In this document: positions 10,401 to 16,435 of the stretch, piece by piece
Numbering within the stretch: position 1 is the stretch's first letter
Layout: each line of letters begins with the position of its first letter
NCBI GenBank assembly: GCA_052170135.1
Contig: JBQNBC010000017.1
Span: 1 to 30,475 of the forward strand
Source of the DNA: Wolinella sp052170135
Lineage (GTDB): Bacteria > Campylobacterota > Campylobacteria > Campylobacterales > Helicobacteraceae
Direction: 5' to 3'
DNA length: 30,475 bases
Notes under the pieces: model-generated
Told to the model about the DNA's origin: nothing
Database searches by the model: none
What the model saw: only the letters and a program-made list of their open reading frames with translations
Made by a program: the position numbers and the translations under genes

Positions 10401-13049
10401 TACAATTCCACTCTCGTCTAAGTGCAACAACTCCTCTTCACGTACATTTGGAATATCACGAGTGATCTCTTCTATTCCATGCTTTAGCTCGCGTGCCTCA
10501 ATTTCCTTCTCATAAATATGCACAGATGTAAATGTATCTTCGCGTATGAGCTTCTCGCTAACCACAATCGCATCTTCAAAGTTATAACCATTCCAAGGCA
10601 TAAATGCCACACGAATATTCTTACCAAGTGCGAGCTCACCCTTGTCCATATTAGGACCATCGGCAATAACCTGCCCAGCCTCGATAATATCACCCTCATG
10701 CACGGTAGGCACTTGAGAGAAGCATGTATTTTGGTTTGTGCGTAGATTCTTCTGCAATGAGTAGTGATCAATATACGCACCACTCTCATCTTCGCCAAGA
10801 ATATAGATATTTTTAGAATCCACCTTCTCCACCATTCCACCACGAGTAGCTTTGATAGCCTCCCAAGAATCCCGTGCAACAGTCTTTTCCATACCAGTTC
10901 CAACAACTGGCGCATCTGGATTTAAAAGTGGCACAGCCTGACGTTGCATGTTTGAACCCATAAGTGCACGGTTTGCATCATCGTGTTCAAGGAATGGAAT
11001 CAATGACGCCGCTACACCAACAACCATGCCAGGGCTAAGGTCGATCAAATCAACTTTGCTCTTCTCGGACAAAATAATCTCACCATCAATTCTTGCATCA
11101 ATCAAATCCTCTTTGATTGTGCCATCAGCTTCAAGAACTGTACTAGCAGGAGCAATGACCAATCCCTCCTCTTGAGTAGCTGTGAGATAGACAACCTCTT
11201 CACTTACCTTTCCATCGATAACCTTTTTATAAGGAGCCTCAATAAAGCCCAGATCATTAACTTTTGAGTATGTTGAAAGCGTGTTAATAAGACCGATATT
11301 TTGACCTTCTGGAGTCTCAATAGGGCAGATTCTTCCATAGTGTGTAGGATGGACATCTCGCACCTCAAAGCCCGCTCGCTCCTTAACTAGACCACCTTCA
11401 CCAAGCGCAGAGAGCCGTCGCTTGTGTGTAACCTCTGAAAGCGGGTTTGTCTGATCCATAAATTGAGATAGCTGTCCACCCGTGAAGAACTCTAAAATTG
11501 TGCTTGTAATCATTTTAGAGTTTACAAGATCATGAGGCATTAACTCATCAAGATTTCCGCTCATCGTAGTGAGTTTATCGCGAATCGCCTTTTGCATCTT
11601 TACAAGCCCAGTATGAAGTTCGTTCGCCAAAAGCTCACCAATAGCACGGATTCTTCGATTTCCTAAATGGTCACGATCATCAATGCGCCCTTGACCATTT
11701 TTGACACGGATGAGATACTTGACTGTATAGATAATATCCTCGTGGGTTAATACTGTAACGTAATTTGGCACATCAAGATCAAGCTTGTGATTCATCTTCA
11801 TACGACCAACGCGAGTAAGGTCATACCGCTCTGGATCAAAAAATAGCTGCTGCACAAAACTCTTTGCCGCATCTTTTGTTACTGGCTCACCAGGACGCAT
11901 TACCTTATAGATTCTTATAGCAGCTAAATCATTGTCATCATCTATTTTTTCTGTCTGACGCAAAAGTTTAAGAGACTCATTATCGGCGATAAAAGAGTGG
12001 ATAATAGATGCATCTACACCTTGTGCTAGATCGTTTGCTATTGTAAACTCTTTAATTCCTAGCTCGGCAATCTTTTTGAGCTTGCTCTCGTCAAGCTGAA
12101 CAAGAGTATCAAGAATAATCTCGCCACTATCTCTATCGATAATAGGCTCAGCCAAATGACGATCAAGAAGAATCTCAACTGGATATTCAACCCAATCCAA
12201 ACCCTGCTCTTTTAGAGTTTTTGCCTTCTTTTGAGTTAAGCGTTTACCAGCTCCAATAATTAAATTCCCGGCAGTATCGCGCAAATCAAACTCCACACGA
12301 CCTACAAAATCGTCTGGATTAAATGGCATCATATACTTTTCGCCATCAACTTTTACGCACATCAATGGATAGAATGTCCTAATAACATCTTGCTTGCTAT
12401 AGCCAAGAGCTCGGAATAAAATCGTAACTGGTACTTTTCTACGCTTATTAATTCTCACATATAAAGTATCTTTGGCGTCGTATTCAAAATAGAGCCACGA
12501 GCCACGATCTGGAATAATCTGACCTGTGTAGATTAACTTGTTTGAAGATGTAGCAGATTCTTCTTCCTTAAATATGACTCCTGGACTTCTATGAAGCTGA
12601 TTCACTACGACACGCTCAACACCATTAATAATAAATGATGTGCGATCAGTCATAAGAGGAATCTCTCTCACAAAAATACTTTGTTCTTTAATATCCTTTA
12701 CGCCTAATTTTTCGCCTGACTTTTCATCTTTCTCCCAAAGCACTAAACGAATCTTGACCTTTAACGGAATAGAATAAGTAAGTCCTCGCTCCATCGCCTC
12801 TCGCACAGTATATCTAGGCTTACCATACTCACAACCTACATACTCAAGCGTGATTCTATTTTGCGCATCATGAATAGGAAAAATCGAACGAAACACCTTC
12901 TCTATACCACTCTCCTCATTTGCAACTGGCATCAAAAATGAATCGTAACTATTTCTCTGAAGCTGAAGAAGGTTTGGAATTTTGATCTCTTGAGGAATCT
13001 TAGTGAAATCAACCCGCAGTCTATTGCCTGATTTTAAAGTAGTTGGCAT
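4398..13049 (-). CDS. rpoBC: Fused RNA polymerase beta-beta-prime subunit (RpoBC)
   Basis: This one polypeptide carries both large catalytic subunits of RNA polymerase. Residues 1 to about 1393 are beta and about 1394-2883 are beta-prime, joined in frame near DRPSDFNAFQLM (N1395) without stop or restart. Beta shows the rifampicin pocket from Q526 (QLSQFMDQTNPLSE, THKRRLSALG) with wild-type residues at the common resistance sites, and the conserved GRHGNKG block. Beta-prime shows the N-terminal zinc cysteines C1447, C1449, C1462 and C1465, the catalytic NADFDGD (1844-1850, three Mg-binding aspartates), and the trigger-loop region. Fusion is known in Helicobacter and Wolinella; the H. pylori protein is of similar length. 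The ATG has GAGGT about 10 nt upstream. The frame is unbroken, so nothing suggests decay. Confidence 0.99.
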   Translation of the reverse strand: MPTTLKSGNRLRVDFTKIPQEIKIPNLLQLQRNSYDSFLMPVANEESGIEKVFRSIFPIHDAQNRITLEYVGCEYGKPRYTVREAMERGLTYSIPLKVKIRLVLWEKDEKSGEKLGVKDIKEQSIFVREIPLMTDRTSFIINGVERVVVNQLHRSPGVIFKEEESATSSNKLIYTGQIIPDRGSWLYFEYDAKDTLYVRINKRRKVPVTILFRALGYSKQDVIRTFYPLMCVKVDGEKYMMPFNPDDFVGRVEFDLRDTAGNLIIGAGKRLTQKKAKTLKEQGLDWVEYPVEILLDRHLAEPIIDRDSGEIILDTLVQLDESKLKKIAELGIKEFTIANDLAQGVDASIIHSFIADNESLKLLRQTEKIDDDNDLAAIRIYKVMRPGEPVTKDAAKSFVQQLFFDPERYDLTRVGRMKMNHKLDLDVPNYVTVLTHEDIIYTVKYLIRVKNGQGRIDDRDHLGNRRIRAIGELLANELHTGLVKMQKAIRDKLTTMSGNLDELMPHDLVNSKMITSTILEFFTGGQLSQFMDQTNPLSEVTHKRRLSALGEGGLVKERAGFEVRDVHPTHYGRICPIETPEGQNIGLINTLSTYSKVNDLGFIEAPYKKVIDGKVSEEVVYLTATQEEGLVIAPASTVLEADGTIKEDLIDARIDGEIILSEKSKVDLIDLSPGMVVGVAASLIPFLEHDDANRALMGSNMQRQAVPLLNPDAPVVGTGMEKTVARDSWEAIKATRGGMVEKVDSKNIYILGEDESGAYIDHYSLQKNLRTNQNTCFSQVPTVHEGDIIEAGQVIADGPNMDKGELALGKNIRVAFMPWNGYNFEDAIVVSEKLIREDTFTSVHIYEKEIEARELKHGIEEITRDIPNVREEELLHLDESGIVKIGTYVNAGMILVGKVSPKGEVKPTPEERLLRAIFGEKAGHVVNKSLYCPPSLEGTVIDVKIFTKKGYDKDVRAVAAYEEEKARLDLEHHDKLMMLDREEMLRLTSMLSKQPLASEVVVNDKSYKKGEKIDKKELGKINRFAMNSLVKSFSKAIQESYDQLKSNFLEQKKNLSEEHEEKLSILEKDDILPSGVVKLVKIYVATKRKLKVGDKMAGRHGNKGIVSNIVREIDMPYTKDGEPVEIVLNPLGVPSRMNIGQILEVHLGLVGKNLGAQIDELFDKQTKDWVAKLRAKMIEIAQVSKMLKAKEFISALSDDELVAYARDWRSGVKFATPVFEGVNDEEFGKLFELAKVDTDGKTELYDGKTGAKMKERVNVGYMYMLKLHHLVDEKIHARSTGPYSLVTQQPVGGKALFGGQRFGEMEVWALEAYGAAHTLKEMLTVKSDDVEGRVKAYKAITRGEPVKESEIPETFYVLTKELQSLALDVTVYGETSEDAFAPMPIKEDDRPSDFNAFQLMLASPEKILSWSNGEVKKPETINYRTLKPERDGLFCAKIFGPVRDYECLCGKYKKMRYKGVVCEKCGVEVTSAKVRRSRMGHIELVTPVAHIWYVNSLPSRIGTLLGVKMKDLERVLYYEAYIVKIPGEAFYDNEGTKPVSKYDVLNEEQYQSLNQRFEHTGFVAQMGGEAVKELLSQIDLVELLHMLREEIGATNSEAKKKTIIKRLKVVESFINSGNRPEWMMLTTLPVLPPDLRPLVALDGGKFAVSDVNDLYRRVINRNQRLKRLMELDAPEIIIRNEKRMLQEAVDALFDNGRNANAVKGANKRPLKSLSEIIKGKQGRFRQNLLGKRVDFSGRSVIVVGPNLRMDQCGLPKGMALELFKPHILAKLEEKGYATTLKQAKKMIEQKSNEVWECLQEIVDGYPVMLNRAPTLHKQSIQAFHPKLIDGKAIQLHPLVCSAFNADFDGDQMAVHVPLSQEAITECKLLMLSSMNILLPASGKAVTVPSQDMVLGLYYLSLAKEKSKGEHKLFSSIDEIMIALEADAVGINTRIRIIDDRRQLYTTVGRMIIKSILPDFVPVNLWNKVLKKKDIAALIDHVYKEGGLGVTAKFLDNLKDLGFKYATSAGISISSDDIRVPDLKRKVVDSAKKKVKEIQAQFGAGLLTEQERYNKIIDVWTDTNNRLGSDMMKLVQSDKSGFNSIYMMADSGARGSAAQIRQLSAMRGLMAKPDGTIIETPIISNFKEGLNVLEYFISTHGARKGLADTALKTANAGYLTRKLIDVSQNVKVIMDDCGTHEGVEITDIAVGSELIEPLEERIFGRVVAEDVIDPITNEILVSEGSLIDEDMAKKIKEAGVKAVIIRTPVTCKAEKGVCSKCYGLNLGEGKVTHPGEAVGVVAAQSIGEPGTQLTLRTFHIGGTASRSQEERQVIVEKEGFIRYYNIKTYKNRDGKNIVANRRNAAVLLVEPKIKAPFEGELKVDTVHEEIVISVIGKSETVRYSLRKSDVAKPNELAGVTGKIEGKFYIPYGSGTKVREHGSIVEIIKDGWNVPNRIPYASELKVEDNAPITQKIISKEQGIVKYYRLKGDYLERFRDVKQGEKVVEKGVFAVVADENDREAMRHYIARGSIIEIADSMEVKPDMLIASPVTGEQIIIADWDPYSNPIIAEESGVVKYEDIIPGVTVTEQVDELTGQSRLVVNEYIPTSFKPTIVVASANGDLARYVLDSKTAIFVADGTSVEVADVLAKTPKALAKSKDITGGLPRVSELFEARKPKDPAVLAEIDGVISFGKPIRGKERIVITAEDGRTSEYAVDKSKHILVHSGEFVHAGEAITDGVVSSHDILRISGEKELHKYIVSEVQQVYRRQGVNIADKHIEIIVSQMLRQVRIVDSGNTKFIEGDLISKRHFREENERVMRLGGEPAIAEPVLLGITRAAIGSDSIISAASFQETTKVLTEASIAAKIDHLEDLKENVVLGRMIPVGTGIYKNKKVRIKERDERA

Positions 13050-13092
13050 CGTATATAACCTCGTAGTAGAATTTTGGAAGAATTATGAGAAC

Positions 13093-13134
13093 AGCCCGAG
13101 AGAATCTCGAGCTGACAGACCCACAAAGCGTGGG
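13093..13134 (-). promoter_or_regulatory. Tandem hairpins between rplL and rpoBC
   Basis: In the rplL-rpoBC spacer the minus-strand transcript can form two hairpins: a 5-bp stem CCCAC/GTGGG (13120-13134), then a 9-bp stem with one G-U pair and a 3-nt loop (arms 13093-13101 and 13105-13113). No T-run follows. In E. coli this spacer holds an attenuator and an RNase III site that set the ratio of ribosomal protein to polymerase; a similar role here is inferred from position only. Confidence 0.5.
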
Positions 13135-13166
13135 ATGAACATGTGATAGAATCTGGAAAAAGAGAG

Positions 13167-13541
13167 TTACTTAATCTCTACCTTAGCTCCAGCCTCTTCA
13201 AGCTTTGCTTTCATAGCTGCAGCATCATCTTTGCTAGCACCCTCTTTAACTGTTGTAGGAGTCTTTTCAACAGCATCTTTAGCCTCTTTTAGACCAAGAC
13301 CAGTAAGTTCTCTAACAACTTTAATAACATTTATCTTCTTGTCTCCGCCATCAACAAGAATAACATCAAACTCTGTCTTCTCTTCAGAGGCAGCAGCAGA
13401 TACAGCACCGCCAGCACCAGCGACTACAGTAGGAGCAGCAGATACGCCAAATTTCTCTTCGAAAGCTTTTACAAGCTCAGAAAGCTCTAATACTGACAAG
13501 CCGCCGATATAATCAAGAAGTTCTTCTTTAGTGATTGCCAT
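13167..13541 (-). CDS. rplL: 50S ribosomal protein L7/L12
   Basis: L7/L12 forms the flexible multi-copy stalk of the 50S subunit that recruits and activates the translation GTPases EF-Tu, EF-G and IF2. The 124 residues have the expected order: an N-terminal dimerisation helix region (to about 35), an Ala/Val/Gly-rich hinge (VVAGAGGAVSAAAS), then the globular C-terminal domain with VKVVRELTGLGLKEAKDAVEKTP. AGGAG precedes the ATG. It follows rplJ by 26 nt; L10 and L7/L12 form one complex in the ribosome. Confidence 0.98.
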   Translation of the reverse strand: MAITKEELLDYIGGLSVLELSELVKAFEEKFGVSAAPTVVAGAGGAVSAAASEEKTEFDVILVDGGDKKINVIKVVRELTGLGLKEAKDAVEKTPTTVKEGASKDDAAAMKAKLEEAGAKVEIK

Positions 13542-13567
13542 GGAATTCTCCTAGAATGTTGATTTTA

Positions 13568-14050
13568 TTAATTTTCTTCTTTTTGCTTCTTTAGGTTATC
13601 TAAAGCTGTAACAAAATACCTTGCAGGCGCCGTCCATACAGAAAGCAACATGCCAATAAGCTCATCTCTTGAAGGTAGCTTCGACACCGCTTCAATATGA
13701 GCAGAGTTTACTATACTTCCTTCATAGAAGCCAAACTTAACTTTAAATTTCTCATTACTACCTTCAGCAAATTTTACTATTGTCTTAGAGAGTGAAATCT
13801 GATCCTCACTCCAAACAAAAACATTAGTTTCCTTTAGCTCAAGACCTTTTGCATCCGCATTTTCAAGCGCAATACTAGCTAGAGTGTTTTTAATAACTTG
13901 TACTTTTGCACCATTATCACGCGCACTTTTTCGTAAAGCTTCAAACTGTCTAACCGTAAGACCCTTGTAATCACAAACAGCAATTGCAGAAGCAACCTTA
14001 AACTCAGCGGTCAATGTTTCAATAATTTGACTTTTTTCATTTCTTGTCAT
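13568..14050 (-). CDS. rplJ: 50S ribosomal protein L10
   Basis: L10 anchors the L7/L12 dimers to 23S rRNA at the stalk base. The 160 residues show the family features: an N-terminal rRNA-binding domain (TRNEKSQIIETLTAEFKVAS, then VCDYKGLTVRQFEALRKSAR) and a C-terminal helix that carries L7/L12 (ending ALDNLKKQKEEN). GGAG lies about 11 nt before the ATG. The 102-nt leader carries an L10-leader-like RNA (listed separately), which suggests autoregulation by L10 or the L10-L7/L12 complex. Confidence 0.97.
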   Translation of the reverse strand: MTRNEKSQIIETLTAEFKVASAIAVCDYKGLTVRQFEALRKSARDNGAKVQVIKNTLASIALENADAKGLELKETNVFVWSEDQISLSKTIVKFAEGSNEKFKVKFGFYEGSIVNSAHIEAVSKLPSRDELIGMLLSVWTAPARYFVTALDNLKKQKEEN

Positions 14051-14065
14051 ACGAGGTTTTTCTCC

Positions 14066-14140
14066 TTTCCGACTTACAACCTATGCAGGGATGGAATCCA
14101 AAATTAAGCTATTGCCCCAGCAGTCATCAGCCTAAGATAA
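14066..14140 (-). promoter_or_regulatory. Ribosomal L10 leader-like RNA element
   Basis: The rplA-rplJ spacer transcript reads GACTGCTGGGGC, then GCTTAAT, then CCCTGCATAGG, in the order and spacing recalled for the L10 leader family (Rfam L10_leader). TGC-GGG pairs with CCC-GCA around a single mismatch, and GGAT/AUCC can form a small inner hairpin. L10 leaders bind the L10(L12) complex and shut down rplJ-rplL expression. Recognition is by eye; no covariance model was run. Confidence 0.7.
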
Positions 14141-14152
14141 AGTGTATTTTAA

Positions 14153-14857
14153 TTATCTGACATCCATTAGCTCTTGAGAATCAAGCTCTAGGGATGGACT
14201 CATTGTCAGAGAGATAGACGCATGCCTAATGTACTTACCCTTGGCAGTAGATGGCTTGAGACGATTAATGGTCTTGACAAGCTCGAGAACATTGTCCTTG
14301 ATCTTATCTGCATCAAAACTAGCCTTAGCAACTGGGGCATGTATATTCCCCTTTTTATCTACACGAAAATTTACCTGACCACTTTTTACATTATTAACGG
14401 CCTTAGTTACATCAGCGGTAACCGTACCAGTCTTTGGGTTTGGCATAAGACCTTTTGGTCCAAGTATACGACCTACTTTACCTACAAGAGCCATCATATC
14501 TGGTGTAGCAATCACTATATCAAAGTTAATATTGCCATTTTTGATCTCTTCTGCTAGATCATCATCGCCAACTACATCTGCGCCAGCAGCTCTAGCCTCA
14601 TCAGCCTTTACGCCTTTTGCAAAAACTGCTACACGAACCTTCTTGCCAGTTCCGTGCGGAAGAACAACAGCACCACGAATCATTTGATCAGCATGTCTAG
14701 GATCAACACCAAGCTTAAGTGCCACTTCAACAGTCTCATCAAATTTAGCAGAAGACAAAGATTTAATGCTTGCAGAGGCAGTTGTGATATCGTATATTTT
14801 TTTAGTATCTACTTTATCTAGTAGAGCCTGCATTCTTTTAGTAATTTTTTTTGACAT
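14153..14857 (-). CDS. rplA: 50S ribosomal protein L1
   Basis: L1 binds 23S rRNA helices 76-78 and forms the mobile L1 stalk that helps release deacylated tRNA from the E site. The 234 residues match the bacterial length. The segments GPKGLMPNPKTGTVT, VKSGQVNFRVDKKGNIHAPVAK and the N-terminal KRMQALLDKVDTKKIYD are typical. GGAG lies upstream of the ATG. It follows rplK by 29 nt. In other bacteria L1 also represses the rplKA transcript; the leader here was not resolved. Confidence 0.98.
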   Translation of the reverse strand: MSKKITKRMQALLDKVDTKKIYDITTASASIKSLSSAKFDETVEVALKLGVDPRHADQMIRGAVVLPHGTGKKVRVAVFAKGVKADEARAAGADVVGDDDLAEEIKNGNINFDIVIATPDMMALVGKVGRILGPKGLMPNPKTGTVTADVTKAVNNVKSGQVNFRVDKKGNIHAPVAKASFDADKIKDNVLELVKTINRLKPSTAKGKYIRHASISLTMSPSLELDSQELMDVR

Positions 14858-14886
14858 TTTTATACTCCAACTTATTTTCTGCGTGC

Positions 14887-15312
14887 TTAATCTACAATTT
14901 CAACACCCATACTCCGGGCGCTTCCTTCGACAATCTTAATTGCACCTTCAACAGATTTTGCATTCAAATCTTCCATCTTAGTGGTAGCTATTTCAACTAC
15001 TTGAGTCTTAGTAAGCTTGCCAATTTTATTCTTCAGAGGGTTATCAGAACCCTTTTGAATTCCAGCAGCCTTTTTGATAAGGTCCGTGACAGGAGGTTTT
15101 TTAGTTACAAATGTAAAGCTCTTATCTTGATATATAGTCAAAACTACAGGTATATTAAAATTACCCATATCCTTTGTTCTTTCATTAAATGCTTTACAAA
15201 ACTCCATAATATTAACACCACGCTGACCTAGTGCAGGACCAACGGGCGGAGATGGGTTAGCTTTTCCAGCAGGAATCTGAAGCTTAAGTTCACCAATAAT
15301 CTTCTTAGCCAT
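14887..15312 (-). CDS. rplK: 50S ribosomal protein L11
   Basis: L11 binds the GTPase-associated centre of 23S rRNA and is needed for RelA activation in the stringent response of many bacteria. The 141 residues match the family exactly, with the proline-rich N-terminal motif PAGKANPSPPVGPALGQRG and the C-terminal rRNA-binding domain (VVEIATTKMEDLNAKSVEGA, ARSMGVEI). AAGGAA precedes the ATG. It lies 29 nt after nusG, the usual secE-nusG-rplKAJL order. Confidence 0.98.
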   Translation of the reverse strand: MAKKIIGELKLQIPAGKANPSPPVGPALGQRGVNIMEFCKAFNERTKDMGNFNIPVVLTIYQDKSFTFVTKKPPVTDLIKKAAGIQKGSDNPLKNKIGKLTKTQVVEIATTKMEDLNAKSVEGAIKIVEGSARSMGVEIVD

Positions 15313-15341
15313 GACTTATTTCCTTATAAATATAAATTGAC

Positions 15342-15872
15342 CTATATGATTTTCTCTACTTGTGAATACAAGATTTCTATTGGGGTGCTTCTGCCAAATA
15401 TGGAAACATTCAGCTTTAACTTTCTGTGCTCCATGTCATACTCTTCCACAGTACCAGTAAAGTTTACAAATGGCCCCTCTATAATACGCACAACTTCACC
15501 AGCTTCAAAAGATATTTTCGGCTTAGGTGCAGCACGATTTTTCATCTTTTCCAAGATAGTAGTGATGTCAGCTTCGCTCAATGGCGTAGGCTTCTTCGCC
15601 TCTCCAATAAAACGTCCAACACGAGGTAGGGACTGTATAAGATGCCAAAGCTCAGTATCAAGACTGACTTTGATAAACACATAGCCTGGATATAGACTGC
15701 GCTCGCTAATCTTTTTCTTATTGTTTTTTACTTCAATAATATCTTCGGTAGGAACAACTATTTGTTCAAACCTATCCGCAATTCTATTATCACGAACTAG
15801 ATTCTCAATTGCACGCTTCACCGATTGCTCACTACCAGAATAGGTTTGTATTGCATACCAATCAAATGACAT
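15342..15872 (-). CDS. nusG: Transcription antitermination factor NusG
   Basis: NusG binds the clamp of RNA polymerase through its NGN domain and affects pausing, Rho termination and coupling to the ribosome. The 176 residues contain the NGN domain (1 to about 110: WYAIQTYSGSEQSVKRAI, SLYPGYVFIKV, RVGRFIG) and a C-terminal KOW domain (about 122-176: FEAGEVVRIIEGPFVNFTGTV). AGGAT lies upstream of the ATG. It lies 19 nt downstream of secE, as in most bacteria. Confidence 0.98.
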   Translation of the reverse strand: MSFDWYAIQTYSGSEQSVKRAIENLVRDNRIADRFEQIVVPTEDIIEVKNNKKKISERSLYPGYVFIKVSLDTELWHLIQSLPRVGRFIGEAKKPTPLSEADITTILEKMKNRAAPKPKISFEAGEVVRIIEGPFVNFTGTVEEYDMEHRKLKLNVSIFGRSTPIEILYSQVEKII

Positions 15873-15891
15873 GAGCTTATCCTATTTTAAA

Positions 15892-16071
15892 CTACAAAAT
15901 ACTAGATACAGAAGTAGACAAAATCAAATCTACCAAAGCCAAAAAAAGTGTAATTACACTAACAACAACTACTACAGAAATAGCAGCATTCCTCACCTGT
16001 TCCTTTGTAGGAAAGATAACCTTGCCAAGTTCCTCTTTGGCTAAACCGTAATAACTTACCATTCTTTTCAT
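15892..16071 (-). CDS. secE: Preprotein translocase subunit SecE
   Basis: SecE is the essential clamp subunit of the SecYEG protein-conducting channel in the inner membrane. This 59-codon frame was found by direct translation of the nusG-tRNA-Trp gap. It begins MKRMVSYYGLAKEEL, has the amphipathic segment and the hallmark VIFPTKEQVRNA, then a single membrane segment (about residues 29-50), and ends in ILSTSVSSIL. This is the short, one-helix form of SecE. The ribosome site is weak for both M1 (16071) and M4 (16062); M1 is chosen because related Helicobacter SecE proteins, as recalled, align there. Confidence 0.95.
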   Translation of the reverse strand: MKRMVSYYGLAKEELGKVIFPTKEQVRNAAISVVVVVSVITLFLALVDLILSTSVSSIL

Positions 16072-16099
16072 TAACGTTACTTTGAGCCTACATTATTTT

Positions 16100-16175
16100 T
16101 GGCAGGCCAGGAGGGACTCGAACCCCCATCACTCGGTTTTGGAGACCGATGCTCTACCATTGGAGCTACTGACCT
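16100..16175 (-). tRNA. trnW: tRNA-Trp (CCA)
   Basis: A 76-nt cloverleaf including an encoded 3-prime CCA. The acceptor stem is AGGTCAG/CTGGCCT, the anticodon loop CTCCAAA gives CCA, and the T arm is GGGGGTTCGAGTCCCTC. It lies between rpmG and secE inside the operon, the same place as in H. pylori. Confidence 0.97.
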
Positions 16176-16193
16176 ATTAAAAAAGAAAACTAC

Positions 16194-16230
16194 TACCACC
16201 CCTTTTTGCAAAATAAAAAAAGGGGTGGTA
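16194..16230 (-). terminator. 14-bp hairpin between rpmG and tRNA-Trp
   Basis: A perfect 14-bp stem (16194-16207 and 16217-16230; TACCACCCCTTTTT and its complement) with a 9-nt loop begins 5 nt after the rpmG stop. On the minus strand it is followed by GTAGTTTTCTTTTTTAAT, a T-rich tail. The form is that of an intrinsic terminator, yet tRNA-Trp, secE and nusG follow without an obvious new promoter, so partial termination or tRNA 5-prime processing is likely. Confidence 0.6.
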
Positions 16231-16235
16231 TTGCT

Positions 16236-16394
16236 TTAGCTCTTTAGCTTTACTTCTTTGTGGATAGTATGCTTATTCAGCCTAGGGCAGAATTTTTTGA
16301 GCTCCAGTTTTTCAGTATGAGTCTTTGCATTTTTTGTTGTACTGTAATTAATATCACCAGACTCGGAACATTTTAGTCCGATTTTTACTTTCAT
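16236..16394 (-). CDS. rpmG: 50S ribosomal protein L33
   Basis: L33 is a small 50S protein near the E site. This 52-codon frame was found by direct translation downstream of tuf. It begins MKVKIGLKCSESGDINYST and continues with KNAKTHTEKLELKKFCPRLNKHT, the family pattern. GGAG lies just upstream of the ATG. Zinc-binding L33 has two CxxC pairs; here only C9 and C36 remain, so zinc binding is unlikely. The gene lies 41 nt after tuf, matching the Helicobacter order tuf-rpmG-trnW-secE. Confidence 0.95.
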   Translation of the reverse strand: MKVKIGLKCSESGDINYSTTKNAKTHTEKLELKKFCPRLNKHTIHKEVKLKS

Positions 16395-16435
16395 GAAAAC
16401 TCCAAGTAAAGAATTCCCCGGAAGGGGGGATCTAG

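Noticed and set aside
11410..11480. Rifampicin-resistance allele in the beta part of rpoBC
   Set aside because: The Q, D, H, R and S positions of the rifampicin pocket carry the sensitive residues.
4385..13049. Many open frames of 60-140 codons opposite or out of frame with rpoBC
   Set aside because: They lie entirely inside a conserved gene, lack ribosome sites and show no family similarity; long shadows are expected in a gene of this length.
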